Assembly: GCA_027625915.1 (NCBI GenBank)
Contig: JANTQA010000033.1
Location: forward strand, 3,472,001 to 3,536,000
DNA: 64,000 nucleotides
Reading direction: 5' to 3'
Source of the DNA: Anaeramoeba flamelloides
Taxonomy: Eukaryota > Metamonada > Anaeramoebidae
The notes under the pieces were generated by a model. The model was not told where the DNA came from. It was given only the letters and a program-made list of their open reading frames with translations, and did not search any database. A program made the translations under genes and the position numbers. Position 1 is the first letter of the stretch. The number at the start of each line of letters is the position of its first letter. This document shows, piece after piece, positions 23,265-35,646 of the stretch.

Positions 23265-24109
23265 TTATTTTCATGTGTAGTTTTTTTTTTCAATACTAGA
23301 CTCTTGAGTCCAAATAAAAAAACCAGATTTTTAAGTAGCTTGATTTCAACAATTTTGATTTGTAAAAAAAAATTTATTATGAGCAAGAAGAACAAACTAA
23401 CAATTTTATTAAAAACTGTTAAGAGAAAGATCTGTTAAATAAACAGACTTATGTATATTATGTTTATTTTCAAAGTTAATTTGAGAAAAAAGCGTTGATT
23501 AAAATAACGTGTTTGATTGCTTTTCTTGACTATTTTTAAATAACAAAAAAATTTTACTTTTCGAAAACAATTTTCACAAAAAAAGATTGGAAAATTGGTA
23601 TAGTCATCCAAAAAACTCAGTTGGTTTTCTTGTTAAAAGATTTTGGTGATCATTTTTAACAAGAAAAATCAAGATATTTGAAATTTTGATAGTTGGTGTT
23701 TAATTAAAAAACAAATCCAATCAAGAATTTTTAAGAAGAAGGCTGGTGAAGCAAAGACAAAACAAGAAAAAGAAAAGCAATTACTTGTGTATAACCCTGA
23801 TTGTGTTTTTTTTTAACTTGTTAAGTGATCGGCATAAATAGGTTGCTAGCTTTAAAGGATCTTTGATATTTGAAATTTCAATTTTTTCTTCAAGGACATG
23901 TGTAAGCCAGGTTGAAACAAATAAGGACATTTGTTCAACAAAATTTCAACGGATTTGTTTGCTTGAATTTCGTTCTTTTTATTTGTACTCTTGTATAAAT
24001 TTTTTTAGAAAAAGGGGTGATAAAAAATGAATATCGGGAGACTTTTTTGTTATTCGCAACGAAGGAAAAGAATGAAAAATTTGATACTTTTAACACTCTC
24101 TAAAAACAA

Positions 24110-24510
24110 TTCATAATGAAGAGTGTGTGGCTCAAAGGATTCTGGAATTATGATATTTATCTCTTGGGATTAAGAACAACTTTAAAATTTCCAATTTGTA
24201 GAAATATTGAAATGTTGACAAATCAGATTCGTGAATTGGAAAATTGTTGGTATTTTCCACAACTTAACACTGTATTAAGAATAGTTGAATTTTAACAAAT
24301 TTTTTTATTAGAAACTTGGTAATACTTGCCTGGGAACAATAAGAATTGTTGGGTTGTGGACAAGACTAACAATTTTCCAATTCATGAATATGATCATGTC
24401 AAAATTTCAAAATATCAATAAAATTGGAAATTCTATAGTTGTTCTTAATCTTAAGAAATAAAGGATACAATTCCAGAATGTTTTGAAGCACATACTCTCC
24501 ATCTTGCCTT
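24110..24510. mobile_element. foldback element F with arms of about 150 bp
   Basis: The left arm (GAGTGTGTGGCTCAAAGGAT onward) is matched by its reverse complement ending near 24500, at roughly 75-80% identity by eye. A loop of about 80 bp lies between. It is non-coding. Confidence 0.6.
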
Positions 24511-24554
24511 TTTATCGAGAATTCCAAAAGGTACTTTAACATTAATTTTTGATA

Positions 24555-24786
24555 CTGATAAATTCAAATAAATGCAAAAAACTTTTTATTTCTTCGACCA
24601 TTTTACTAAATTTTGATAACTCAATTCCCTAAACATTTCATTAGAAAGAAATTTTCAAAGATCAACTGATTTTCCAAACTTTCTTTGTTTTTAAACCAAT
24701 AAAGTCTTTGTTTGAACAATTGTAAAATCTTTGAAAAAAGGGAAATTGAAATAAAAATTTTTTAACTTTTTTTTAGAATTTATCAG
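24555..24786. mobile_element. TA-flanked MITE, family G copy 1
   Basis: TA, then CTGATAAATTCAAATAAATG at the left and AGAATTTATCAG then TA at the right. Other copies are at 24906-25163 and 49230-49462. Confidence 0.6.
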
Positions 24787-24905
24787 TATAGTGTTAAAAT
24801 ATCATACAAGTTGACAATCGTAAATTCCTGATTTATTTGGAATAATTAATTTAATTCAATAAAATTGCCCCAAGATCTCACCCCAAATAACACTAATTTA
24901 TGATA

Positions 24906-25163
24906 CTGATACATTCAAATCGATGTTTGAAAATTTTTAGTTCATTTTTCATTTTCATTTTGTACAATTTTTTACTTTAGCTTTGATTTAAACATTTCAT
25001 TCTTTTAAATGTTAAGTAACATTAGAAATTAGTTGGTCCTTCAGTAATTCTTTTTCAGGAACTTTTTTATATGGAATACTTTAAAAGTCGAGTTCACAAG
25101 ATTAAACAAAAATGGAAATTGAACTAAAAATTATTTGTGATTTTTTTAGAATTTATCGTTTCT
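24906..25163. mobile_element. TA-flanked MITE, family G copy 2
   Basis: The left end is TA then CTGATACATTCAAATCGATG. The right end (GAATTTATCG) is degraded. It lies about 120 bp from copy 1. Confidence 0.45.
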
Positions 25164-26394
25164 GTTCAATTCAAAAAAAAAAGTAAAAAAAAAAATGAAT
25201 TACATTGTAGGTTTTTTAATTTATGTTTTTTAACTTTGGATCAAGAATTTGTCAGATTATTTTCAAAAGAAAACTTGGAGTATTTACAAACTAAAAAAAA
25301 GTTTAATCAGTTCAAAATTGTTACTTTCCAATTTAAATTAATTGGAATTATATATATATATCCCTTAGCACCCTGAATTTGTCTAAATTTCATCAAGTTT
25401 TTAAAAAAAGATTTATAATGATATTGATCTACTAATATATTAATATTCTTATTTGACTTTAACCCAGATTTTAATTATAATAAAAAGTCAAAATAGTTCA
25501 AAGATAAAGTAGTTAAGTTATTGTTTTTTTTTTTAAATTGGAAAAAAAAATATTAATGATTTATTTTTACATTTTTTTTCAAGAATTTTCTTATAATTTT
25601 AATTTTTTAAATCAGAAATTTTATTACAATAATAATAATTCAAAACTCGACACATTGATTTAATAATAACAATCAAATAATATTGTTAATTTTATGATAA
25701 AAAAAATAAATAAAAAAATAAATTACTTTGAAATTTAATTTTTTTTTTTTAGAAAAAATTTCAATAAATATCCAATCAAGAGAAAAATTCAATTCATTTC
25801 TTAAGTCCAAAATTAAATATTTAATATCATTAATTTTCTAAAACTTTAATTTATGCAATAGATAATAATTGAAAAACAAAAACAAAAAAAAAAATGTAAA
25901 ATAATTTCATTTATTAAATTGGAATAAAACAAATATAAATTACTATTTAATCGATAAAATAATTTGCTCCTAAATTTAAAAACAAATAAAAATATAACTT
26001 TTAAATATTATTCCAAGATAATAAAAGAATCTCCGAAACAATTTTTTTTATTGCATTTTGTTATTGATAAAAATTTGGATAATATATTTTCGAAATTTGA
26101 TTTTTTCCTTTCTAAATTAATCCAGTTCTTGTTAAATAAGTTATGATATGTGGTCTCTAATTCAAGAATATTGTTTATTTTATGTCTAGATTTTAAAAAT
26201 TCAAAAATTAAAAAATTGTAAAAAAATAAAAAAAAAAAACAATTATTAATCTTACTCGGACTATTGGCCAAATTATTTAAAATTGAAAAAAATTCTTGTT
26301 GAAAAAATTTCCAAATTTTACAATGAAAAAAAATATGATTTTTTTTTCAAATTTAATTTATATTTTTTTTTATTTTTAAATTATTTAGAATTAA
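25164..26394. other. AT-rich stretch, possible old element
   Basis: An inverted pair of short sequences (ATCCCTTAGCACCCTGAAT near 25359 and ATTTGGGGTGCCGAGGGAT near 26835) could be the ends of a 1.5-kb element enclosing this stretch and the repeat at 26395. Frames of 60 and 87 codons near 26.0-26.3 kb overlap on opposite strands; I cannot tell whether either is real. Confidence 0.25.
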
Positions 26395-26640
26395 ATATAG
26401 ATAATGATATTGAATAGTAATCAGTAGATAAAATAAATTTTCTATGTGATGTTATAATAACTTTTATAATGAATAAATTATTTAATCATGCATTTTAGGC
26501 AATTTTGGGGTGCAAAGGGCCCCAAAAAAATTTCCAGTAAAGTATGATGAGTTTTAAATGTTAAAAATAAGAGGTTTTTGATATCTAGACAAACTTTTCA
26601 AAAAAAAAAAAAAAAATTATTTTGACAAAATTTGGAAAAA
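26395..26640 (+). repeat. dispersed repeat I, copy 1
   Basis: Matches the reverse complement of about 40480-40810 (shared phrases ATTGAATAGTAATCA, ATGAATAAATTATTTA, GACAAACTTTTCAAA). No termini are visible. Confidence 0.5.
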
Positions 26641-27100
26641 TAATAAAATCACAATAACAAATAAAAAATTTCCAATGTTGAAAATTTTTTTTCATGTAAT
26701 ATTTTTATTGTAAGTAATTATATAATTTTTAATTCAAAATTTTCTTTCTAAGATAATTTTTTATCAATTATATATCTTATAATCCTTTGATAACAATTCA
26801 AATTGAAATTTTTGTTTGAAATTGTTTTAGTATATTTGGGGTGCCGAGGGATATATATAAAAACTCCCTTTCAAAACCATTGTCCCATTAAAAATCAAAT
26901 TTTAAAGAAAAATATTTTTAATTATTGAAGGCATCTATTATAATATAAACAATTCGATTTTAATTAACAGTTCGATACTCATGATATATTTATTTTTTGT
27001 CGAAAAATAAAAGAAAAAGAAATAAAAAAAACTGTTAAAAAAATTGGGTAATAAATTTTGAAAGAAGCATTACCTCAAAAATAGAAAATTTAAACAATTA

Positions 27101-27239
27101 TTAAAACCCATTTATCGATTCTCCTTCCATTTTAATAACTAAATATAATCTCTTTTTCAGATTTGAAACCAATTTTTTCATTAATTCATCTGTTACTTCT
27201 TTCCAATTTTTCATTTTAATTTTCCATTTTAACAAAACA
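27101..27239 (-). CDS. candidate 3'-terminal exon, unknown gene
   Basis: A splice acceptor (TTTTTTCCACAG) leads into 45 open codons ending in TAA at 27101. The predicted peptide is coding-like, including WKEVTDELMKKLVSNLKKRL and ending KMEGESINGF. No upstream exon was found between here and the end of the Myb gene at 28753, so it may be a relic or the tail of an unseen gene. Confidence 0.25.
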
Positions 27240-27648
27240 CTGTGGAAAAAATAAAAAAGAGAAAAAATAATTTATTTGCAAACTTTTCATTGTGAAAACG
27301 TTAAACTTCAAAACGATACAAAAACAATTCAAAATTTAAATGTAACACGGGACATTTGTTTTGAAATTTAGTTTATATTCTTTATTATTTAAATCCAACT
27401 AATTATTAGGTCTTCTTAGAAATCGACTTTTATTCTATTATTAATTGATAAAAATCGGAAATTGGTGTTATTAGGACAAAACTAAAAGTTTAATTTGAAT
27501 AATTTCCCAAAAAAACAATTGTAACAGTAGAATATACTTGAAAAATATTAAAAAAAGTAAATATAATTTTTGAAATTAACTAACTAATTAAAGTTACAAA
27601 AGGTGCTGCTCACTGGTATATTGAATAGGTAAACCTGGATAGCTTTCC

Positions 27649-27651
<3 letters not shown>

Positions 27652-27702
<51 letters not shown>
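27652..27702. repeat. (TA)n microsatellite
   Basis: A TA dinucleotide tract of about 50 bases. The flanks on both sides (26641-28752, apart from the candidate exon) are AT-rich with no gene or bounded repeat that I can support. Confidence 0.95.
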
Positions 27703-28752
27703 CTCTGAGAAAGAGAGTAAAGTCCATTAACAGAATTAAAATTTCTTTAAGGGGATTCTAAGGATGAATAGTTAAATTGATAAATGGAAAATTTAAAAGA
27801 ATATTGAAAAGTTAAATCACTACTTATTGGGATGTAAAAGAAATACAAAACAGAAAGCAATAGAAATGATTTCTTGATAGAGACAATAGTTGTATCGTGA
27901 AATCCATATTTTCACTGTATAATTTTGAAAAGTAAATTTTAGTCTAAGAGCAACTATAGTGTAATTTTGGCTTTTTCCAATTAAAAAAAAAGAAAATCGA
28001 AAAAAGTTAAAATATTTTAATTTAAGATGATCTTATTAAAGATCGAAATGTACACCTAGGAAAATGAAGATAAATTATTTTTTTTAATATTATATGATAA
28101 TATTAAAGTATTAAAATGACCCAACATGATATAAGGAATAAAATTCTCAAAAAAAAAAAATCATTTTGGATCATAAATACTCACAAATTCCTATCAACCT
28201 AAAAAACTCTCCACATTACCCTAATCTTTTTTTTTATTTTTTTTAAGTAAAAAATCGTCAATTCAACTTTTTTTTTTAGAAAATTAAATCAAGCCTGAAA
28301 GACTTTGATTTATTATGTTTATTCGCTGTCTGAATTAGAAGTTGTATCTTTAGTAACTTCAAAATTATTTCATAGACAGATGAAGAGCCTCTCTATAACA
28401 AAATCCTTAACAATAAATCCTAAAATAGCGCTATAAATCTAGAATTTTATTTCACCGTTTACTCAACCCTTCAAAATTGAAAAAAAGAAATTTAAAATAT
28501 GTTAAACATTTAATTATTTATTTATTTGAATAAAATAAAGTTATTGAAAAAAAAACTAGAATAGAATCATATATAAAGATTTTTAAATATATTTATTGAA
28601 CATTATTAACACTCTAAACTAATTATTTTCAAAAATCGGGTTTTAAAAATTCATATAAAAAAGTTCTAAACTTTTTTAGAATTTTCTCGGGATTAAAAAA
28701 ATAGTTTTTTTTTTTATTGGTTTTTTTACCTTGTGTAATTAATATGAATTAA

Positions 28753-31700
28753 TTAATTATTATCATTATTATTTAAATGGGGCTGGAAGGTGTTTATTTT
28801 TACATTTCTAAATTTGGAATATTGTTCTGCAACAAATAAAAGAATTTCAAATTTACTTTTCTTTGAGATTAATTGTAATTCTTGTTTAAAATTCAATTCT
28901 GATATTTTCGTTGTGGAATTTGTCTTTTTAATTTTATTTTTTGTGTGAAAAACAATTTTTTTAATTGTTTTCCTTTTCCTTTTTCTTGTTGACACTTGGT
29001 TTTCATTCAGTTTTGTTGAAAATTCATTGTTATCAATAATGGACAAATTAGAATTAGAATTGGTTTTCTGTATTGTGAATTTTTCAAAGTCCCATTGAGA
29101 TTCATCAAAAATTTTCTCATTGCTTATTTTTTTTATTAATTTTTTCCTAGATTTGTTTTTTTTTCGTTCCATTGAAGCAAGAGAATAATAGCGATTTTTA
29201 ATTGCGTTTGATGACCTCCTTGGCAATTGCTTTTGAATGATCGACCACTTGTTGCCTATTATTTTTCTGTTTTCTAAAATTTTGTCATCTTCTTCTTGTG
29301 TCCAATCCCCATGAAATAATTCTGGATCTAATTGATGAATCCATCTCTCACGGCATTGCTTGGGTGTTCTTGATGGTACAAATAAAGCGATTTGTTTCCA
29401 AACAAATGATCCATTTTTTTCAATGGCTTGGCAGAGTTGTTTATCTTCCTATTTATCAATACAAAAAGAATTTTTGTTTTTTTTTTTTTTTTTTTTTTAT
29501 AAAAAAAATGGTATAAATATTTTAAGATTTCCAGATATATTTTCAATTTTTAGTGTTAAAAATACTTTTCTGTTAAAGACGGTGGGTTTTGAGGTGAATA
29601 AATACACAACTTTGATACTGTTAATTGTTCAATAAAAAGATCAAAATTTTCATTCAACTTTCAAATATAATCACACCCCAAGAATTAAAAAAAATCATCA
29701 AAGTTCTCCAATTCTCAAAGGTAAATTGACAATTTAAACTGATTTAAGAATCAAAAATTTAAAATATTACATTGATTTTAGAACTCTTTTTTTTTGGAAT
29801 GCTTAACGAAAATTTTATTTCATTTATTTTGCAACAAATAGTATTCAAAAAGTGAGTAACCATAAGAATTAAAAATAATTTAAACCTAATTTATTTTTCC
29901 TAAATCAAGTTGAATTTAAGATTTTTTACTTAAAAAGAATTTAAAAGAAATATAACAACAATGTTTAGAGTTATTTATGTTGATATGAATTGAGTGGCTC
30001 TATAATCCAGAATAGAATATCCAAAATTTTTTAGTTTGTTTTTTTTTTGAACATTTAACCCTTAATCCGAAACCCTCTCTCAAAAATTTTGACACACCAT
30101 TTTTAGATATTTTTATTTAGTATAGTTAATTATTTATCTTTTGTTTTACCAGTATTTTAAATTATAAATAATTGTTTACATTTCAATTATTTAATAGTTC
30201 TAATTTACCTTTTCTTAATATATTTTATTAAGTTTTTTTTTTTCAAAAATTGAATTTTGGTATATTAAAATTTTTGAATTGAGATTTCTGTATATATACA
30301 TATCCTTATTTAAAGGTGGGTTGTCTGCTTAAAATACTATTATTTTTTATAAAAAGTTCTTGAGTATTCTAAAAAACCTGTTATTATTCCAATGAATAAG
30401 TGATTTGAAAACTATGAGTTATAATCAAATGAATTATTTAATTGTTTTTTTCCCTCTTTAAGCTTAAAAATACTTTTTATTTATTTTTTCTTTGAGAAAA
30501 AGAGATCGACCAAGAAATAGTATTATTTAAGGGGGTAGGCACATTTTACAATGTTGAAAAATTTTAATTGTGACAAACTTATTGAAAAAAATTTTTTTGA
30601 GTGCCACCTGGACATTGAACCTTTAAAAACCAATATACCATGGATTATTTTATTTGTTAAAAGAAAGCGAACCCAAAGTAAACAAAAGTGAAATCTTTAA
30701 AATTTTCAATTTTTTGGAACATTTTTTTTGATTAAATTTTTGGTTTTTTATTATAAACAATTCGAGAATAATATTCTCTATATTATTCAAAATAAAGAAC
30801 CACTATATGTTTTCTCATTAGTGAATGATAAAGAAAGTTTTTGAATCTTTAATCAAATTTCGTTTTTAAAATTTGGGAATTTATAAAGTGTGATCAAGTC
30901 ATAGCTTTTCCAAAATTCAAAAGAATTGAGTAAATCTTTGGTTTTTCGAGATTCTTTTGAATTCTGGAAAAGTTTACAACAAGTAAGACGAATTAACAAC
31001 TCATTGCTTTACAAATTAAAAAAAAAAAAAAAAAAAAAAAAGAAATTTCATGAAGATTATTATTCATCGCAAAATTTTTGCAAAAAAAAAAAAAAAAAAA
31101 ATAAAACCGTTTTTTTGAATTGGTTTATCATTTGAAAGATATCTATTAAAGTTAAAAAACTTAACAGCTCTTTTGAATCATAAAATAACCTCTTGTATGT
31201 GAAGAAAATGTGATCTTTTCCAATTGTTTTGAAGAAATATAGTAGTTTTTTCAAATAAAACAGTTGACACTATCAAAACAATTTTTGCAATTTATGAATA
31301 ATTTTTTGGAAAAGATCAAAACAAAAAAAATCAGAAGAAAAATCCCAAATGTTAAACAAACCAAGAAAACATAAAATTGTCATCATTGGTTTTTCTTGTT
31401 TTATCTTTTCAAAGAAATAAAAAATTATTTCTTTTCATTTTATTCAAAAAATGACACAAAAGAGAAAAAAAAAAGGATTACAGAGGCAGAAATTTTTCAA
31501 ATTATCACTTTTTTTAATTTTGTGAGTAAAGGACCTTTTTCAAAAAATACTTAAAGTTAATCCCATTGCTCTTGATAAGTAAATTGAGTTTTGTACTGTA
31601 GAACAAAAAATTGGTTAAAGTTAAAAAGAAATATTTACCTCTTTTTGCCATGGGCCTTTCCTAATCCCATTGACCGTGATAAAATTTGATCGCTGTTTTA

Positions 31701-31900
31701 CTTTGGACGATCTGATTTGGTGGGTTGACTGTCGATCAGAATTGTTCTGTGTAAATTTAAATAAAAAAGAATTTAATTGGGTCATTGTAAACTTATTGTA
31801 GGAGATATCGAAGAAGCGGGTGGGAAGATTGGCTTACTTGGAGATGTTTAAAATTTAATACCTTCTTGGTTTTAGGGTGAGAGTATCTTGTTTTACTCAT
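28753..31900 (-). CDS. two-repeat Myb DNA-binding protein, three exons
   Basis: Exon 1 is 31900-31862 (MSKTRYSHPKTKK), exon 2 is 31746-31639, exon 3 is 29448-28753. Donors are GTATTA and GTAAAT; acceptors are TTACACAG and GATAAATAG. All junctions are phase 0 and give 280 residues. The second junction falls inside the first Myb repeat and restores it exactly: KGPWQKE joins EDKQLCQAIEKNG. Repeat 1 has the tryptophans of WQKE, WKQI and WIHQL and the recognition-helix phrase SRTPKQCRERW. Repeat 2 has WTQEED, WSII and NAIKNRYYSL, with Tyr replacing the third Trp. The rest is basic (KRKRKTIKK, a likely nuclear signal) and low complexity. R2R3-type Mybs are nuclear transcription factors or cell-cycle regulators; the targets here are unknown. 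An unspliced alternative start in intron 1 (MTQLNSFLFKFTQ) is also in frame. The 2.2-kb second intron carries at least two MITEs. Confidence 0.85.
29618..29841. mobile_element. TA-flanked MITE, family J copy 1
   Basis: TA flanks at 29616-29617 and 29842-29843. The left terminus starts CTGTTAATTGTTC and the right ends GCAACAAATAG. A second copy at 33319-33537 has terminal inverted repeats of about 50 bp. This copy lies within Myb intron 2. Confidence 0.65.
30060..30305 (+). mobile_element. dispersed inverted-repeat element K, copy 1
   Basis: It starts near CTCTCAAAAATTTTGACACA and contains TTATTTAATAGTTCTAATTT. Matching copies are at 37205-37440 (reverse) and 53855-54285 (interrupted). It lies within Myb intron 2. 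Confidence 0.55.
30306..31638. other. remainder of Myb intron 2
   Basis: AT-rich, with two poly-A tracts near 31020 and 31082 and a fragment of repeat Q at 30905-30975. On the plus strand, 30551-30691 holds a 46-codon ATG frame (MLKNFNCDKLIEKNFFECHL onward) with coding-like composition. I do not recognise it. Confidence 0.3.
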
Positions 31901-32471
31901 TTGTTTATGCTATCAAATTAAGTGGGGAGGTGGTTGAAAAATTTAAAAAAGAGTTAAATAATAAAAAAAAAATAAATTCCGACTTTTCACATTCAAAAAA
32001 GTTTTTATTTTGATTTTAAATAGTCACCAAAAATAGTTAAAAGGTTTTTACAAAAATTATTTCTTCAACTTTCTCACTTATTTTTATTTAGAAAAAAACT
32101 AAAATTTTAAAAAGTTTTTATTACTTTATTTATTCTATTTTGTTGAACTAAGCAAGCTTAATAAATCCCAGAATACACTTTTTCTATCACCGAAATGTAA
32201 TTATGTTTGAATATTTAACTCTTTTTTGTAAAACCATAACAATACATTTTTGTTTAAAAGCATCCAAATTTTCTATTTTGTATGAAAAAGTAGCAGTTGG
32301 TTTGGTTGTTATTAGGATCATTTATTCAATAAAAAATTATTTTTCGTAACCAAACTGGAAAATTCTATTTGACTATTCAGTCTGAAAAACATTCATAAAT
32401 ATGACAAGACAAGAAATTTTGTTTTGATATTCGGTTTGGTTGTTTCTTATTTGGAATCATTCAGAGATTAT

Positions 32472-32874
32472 TTAAAGGATCATTTTGCTTTTGAATAACA
32501 TGCAAAGTTCTTTTCTTTTTTTTAAACTGTGGTCAAATGAGAGCAACTCAATATTTATCAGTAATGATATTATTGAAAGTGAAAACATTCTCTTTCTCAG
32601 TTTTGAGTTCCAAACGGTTAATATCGAATTAATGTTCAAAGCAAAATTTTCCTCTTTGAATTGTAAACAAAAGCGAATTCTGTCAATAGAATGTGGCAAA
32701 TTATTTATCAAAAACTGAAAATGTTGACAAATTCTTATAATTGTTTGCAAATTCGAGATTGTGTGTTTCTTTGAGAAATTTGTTTACCTGTGCTTTAAAG
32801 CAAGCATTATCTTGATTAAATTGCTCAGTTACTTTATAAAATTTGACGTTCTTCATAAAATACTTTGTCAAGAA
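32472..32874 (-). pseudogene. orphan exons resembling part of a formin FH2 domain
   Basis: Two exons can be joined in phase 0. Exon a (32874-32788, or from the ATG at 32856) ends KAQ at donor GTAAAC. Exon b is 32714-32472, with acceptor CATTTTCAG. The product (about 103 residues) reads FLINNLPHSIDRIRFCLQF, then KEENFALNINSILTVWN, then SLSIISLL. This spacing (E/AQFL, R-L/I, F-K-x-x-F, S-x-x-L-x-x-LL) resembles the helical core of formin FH2 domains. The following GNxLN signature is absent and the frame stops, and I found no further FH2 exons around it. I therefore call it a gene fragment; a short unrelated helical protein is the alternative. Confidence 0.4.
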
Positions 32875-33318
32875 CTGTTATAAATGTAAAGTTACCTGAA
32901 TACAAAACAAGAAAATAAACGGTTGTTAAAAAAAAAACAGGATACAAAAAGATTAAAAGGGTGTTTGGAAATTCAAAGGGTGTGTTTTTTTGTAAAAAAA
33001 CCTAAACATTAATTGATCAAAGAAACGGACAAATAGTTAAAAATTAAAATTGTAAATATACCCAAAGTTCTAATATCGAACAACAAATTCTTAGAATGAA
33101 GATTCCTATTGGAAAAGTTTTCTCAACCAAAATAGATTCTATTCCTAGTAAATTGTTATTAAAGTTTTATTCTCATAAAAACCGATAAAAAAACAAAAAA
33201 ATAAACATTTCAAACAAACTGAGAAAATTTGAACTTTTTGAAAAAAATCAATTCCTTAAAAGAAAATTTACTATGAACATAAAGGAGTTTATTCTCAAAA
33301 TTGATATGAACGAAGGTA

Positions 33319-33537
33319 CTGTTAAATGCAAAATAAAAAGATCATAATTTTCATTCAGCTTTCCAAAAAAACCCCAATAATTAAAAAAAACATCAAAGTC
33401 CCCAATTCCAAAAGAGGAAAATTAATAATTTAAGGTGGTTTTAAGAATCAAAAATTTGATTTGGTTTGATTATTTATAAACCACCCTTTTTGGAAAGCTG
33501 AATGAAAATTTTGTTCCATTTATTTTGCAACAAATAG
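33319..33537. mobile_element. TA-flanked MITE, family J copy 2
   Basis: Terminal inverted repeats of about 50 bp: CTGTTAAATGCAAAATAAAA at the left and the reverse complement at the right (TATTTTGCAACAAATAG), with TA on both sides. Confidence 0.7.
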
Positions 33538-33591
33538 TATACTATTGAACAATGAATTAGATTCAGAATTGGAAAAAGAAAAAAAAATATA

Positions 33592-33790
33592 ACGTCAGTT
33601 CCACTTCGAAGGAACGAACTTTAAACAAAATTTAAGGTCTGGAAAAAGTCATATTAAGAAACACATTTTGGAATTTTTTTTTTCCTCAAATTATTTTACG
33701 AGAATCTGAATTTTTTTGCCTTAATTTGAGATTTTTTTTGTGCCTTAATTTTTATTCAAGGTTTGTCTTAAAAGTGGAATTGTCTGTTCA
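33592..33790. mobile_element. MITE family B, copy 1 (degenerate)
   Basis: Family B is about 200 bp and nearly palindromic, with consensus ends CAGTCAGTTCCACTTTTAAG and its reverse complement, flanked by TA. This copy is diverged (CGTCAGTTCCACTTCGAAGG, ending AAGTGGAATTGTCTGTT). Confidence 0.65.
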
Positions 33791-34369
33791 AGAGTTATAC
33801 ATTGAAACACAGATTATAGTATTTAGAAACATTTGTTTGATAACTTTAAAAATTGATCTATTTTTTATGAATTTTTTAGTATTTCTAAAAGACAACATGT
33901 TTACTTTTTATGAAACACTAAAAACCAGTTTTTTGTTTTTACAACAATGATTATCAGTGAAACTTGATTTTAAAGAGTCATGGATAATGCCTATAGAGAT
34001 ATTAAATATCAATATTTTAGGAAGTAGTAATATTGTAACAATTTGGAGTTAAACAGTTTATATGAAATCGAATCATTAAAATCGTTAGTCTAAATACATC
34101 AACATATTAATATTTTAAAAAATATATTGTAAACGATATCCTTAGTATAATATATTTATAAACCAACTTTAAAAATGTGAATCAAAATCATGAAAAAATT
34201 TAAAAACAAAACATTTTTTTTTTAATTTAAGGGAGGGGCTATTAACCCCTCATGTTTACCCGAATTGCTAAATAAAAATTTAGGATTTTTATTATAGAAT
34301 CAAAAATAAGTTTATTACCCTAAGGTTAATAAGCACGTTGACTCTTTTTTTATTTTAATAAAAGAAATA

Positions 34370-34565
34370 CAGTCCGTTCCACTTTTAAGGCACAAGCATT
34401 CAACTGAAATTAAGGCATAATAAAAATCCCAAATTAAGGCACAAAGTTCAGATTCTCGTAAAATAATTTGCGTAAAAAAAAATTACAAATTTTGTGCCTT
34501 AATTTGAGATTTTTATGTGCCTTAAATTCCGTTTAAAGTTTGTAGCTTAAAAGCGGAACGGACTG
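34370..34565. mobile_element. MITE family B, copy 2
   Basis: TA-flanked, from CAGTCCGTTCCACTTTTAAG to GCGGAACGGACTG. Terminal repeats are well preserved, with the compensating CCG/CGG change in both arms. Confidence 0.8.
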
Positions 34566-34839
34566 TAATATTATTTTTTAATATACTAGAAATATTTAAT
34601 TTTTTTTTAAATTCAGATATTCATGTTACACGGTTATTTTCATAGTCTGGGCAATTCCATAGAAAATCTTCTAAATCTTCAATGATTTCTAAATTTTTTA
34701 TTTTTTTTTACACAATTTATAATATTTTGATTTATTTTTATTCATAACATAATAATACATGTTAAGGTAATTTGCAAATTTCCTAAGTTTTAAAATTGAA
34801 GTTAAATCCTTCCACTGTAACTATCTTTTTTAGTTAAGT

Positions 34840-35230
34840 TATCTGTTTTATCTGTTAAGTGTTCTTGGTTTTTTCAGGTTTTCACTTTTGTTTGGTAAAT
34901 CTATTTGTTTTCTCTCAGTTTTTTTTTAAGTTTTCTCTTTATTTGTGAATTTATCTAGGTTTTTTTGAGGTTTTCTATTTTATTTGGATAACCTATTGAT
35001 TTTCGTAGTTTTTTTTTACTTTTCGAAATAAACCAAAAATTTATTAAAATTTTCTGTTTATTTCAAAAAGCTAAAAAACCCTATAACACTTACCATATAA
35101 AATAGAAAAAATCAAAAAAACCTAATGAAAAACTATTGATTTTTCAAATAAACTAAAAACCCAAGAAAACCTAATGAAAAGAGCCTAGGTTTCCCAGAAT
35201 TCAAAAGAAGTGAGAAAAATCATCGATTTT
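34840..35230. repeat. dispersed repeat Q, copy 2
   Basis: It shares GTTTTCTATTTTATTTG, CCAGAATTCAAAAGAA and TTTTGAATTCTGGAAAAG with the copies at 22.2 and 61.9 kb, and lies within the LINE relic. Confidence 0.45.
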
Positions 35231-35646
35231 ACACTAATATTTTGAATTCTGGAAAAGATAAAGGGTTCTGTTTTTAATTTCAGAAATTAACAGTAATTTT
35301 TTTCAATTTTCTTTTTATTTCTCAAATTAAAAAAAAGCGAACAACAGTTTTCCAAAAATTAAAATAATTGAGGAAAATTAAAGCTTTTACCAAATTCTAA
35401 TGAGTTTTAGAAAAGCAAAAGAAAAATTTTTCGTTTTTTTATTATATTAAGAAATACACCTAAAATTTACAAATTTTTTTTTATTTCCTAAATTTAAAAA
35501 AAAAAAAAACCCAACAGCAACCCCAACTTATACTATTATCTTAAATTTTAATTCTGAAATTTTCTAGTTCAAATTTTAGTTGTTTTAAATTTTTGGAATA
35601 CCAATTGATATTTTCTAATTCTTTTTTTCTAAAAGTAAGATAGTTA

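Noticed and set aside
23085-23438. 117-codon frame on the plus strand
   Set aside because: Most of it aligns with the non-coding interior of element C (inverted at 52.3-52.8 kb), so it is a repeat and not a gene.
33050-33190. Plus-strand coding-like peptide (QQILRMKIPIGKVFSTKIDS) near the FH2-like exons
   Set aside because: It lies on the opposite strand from the FH2-like exons and has no start or clear splice acceptor, so linking it to them would be forced.
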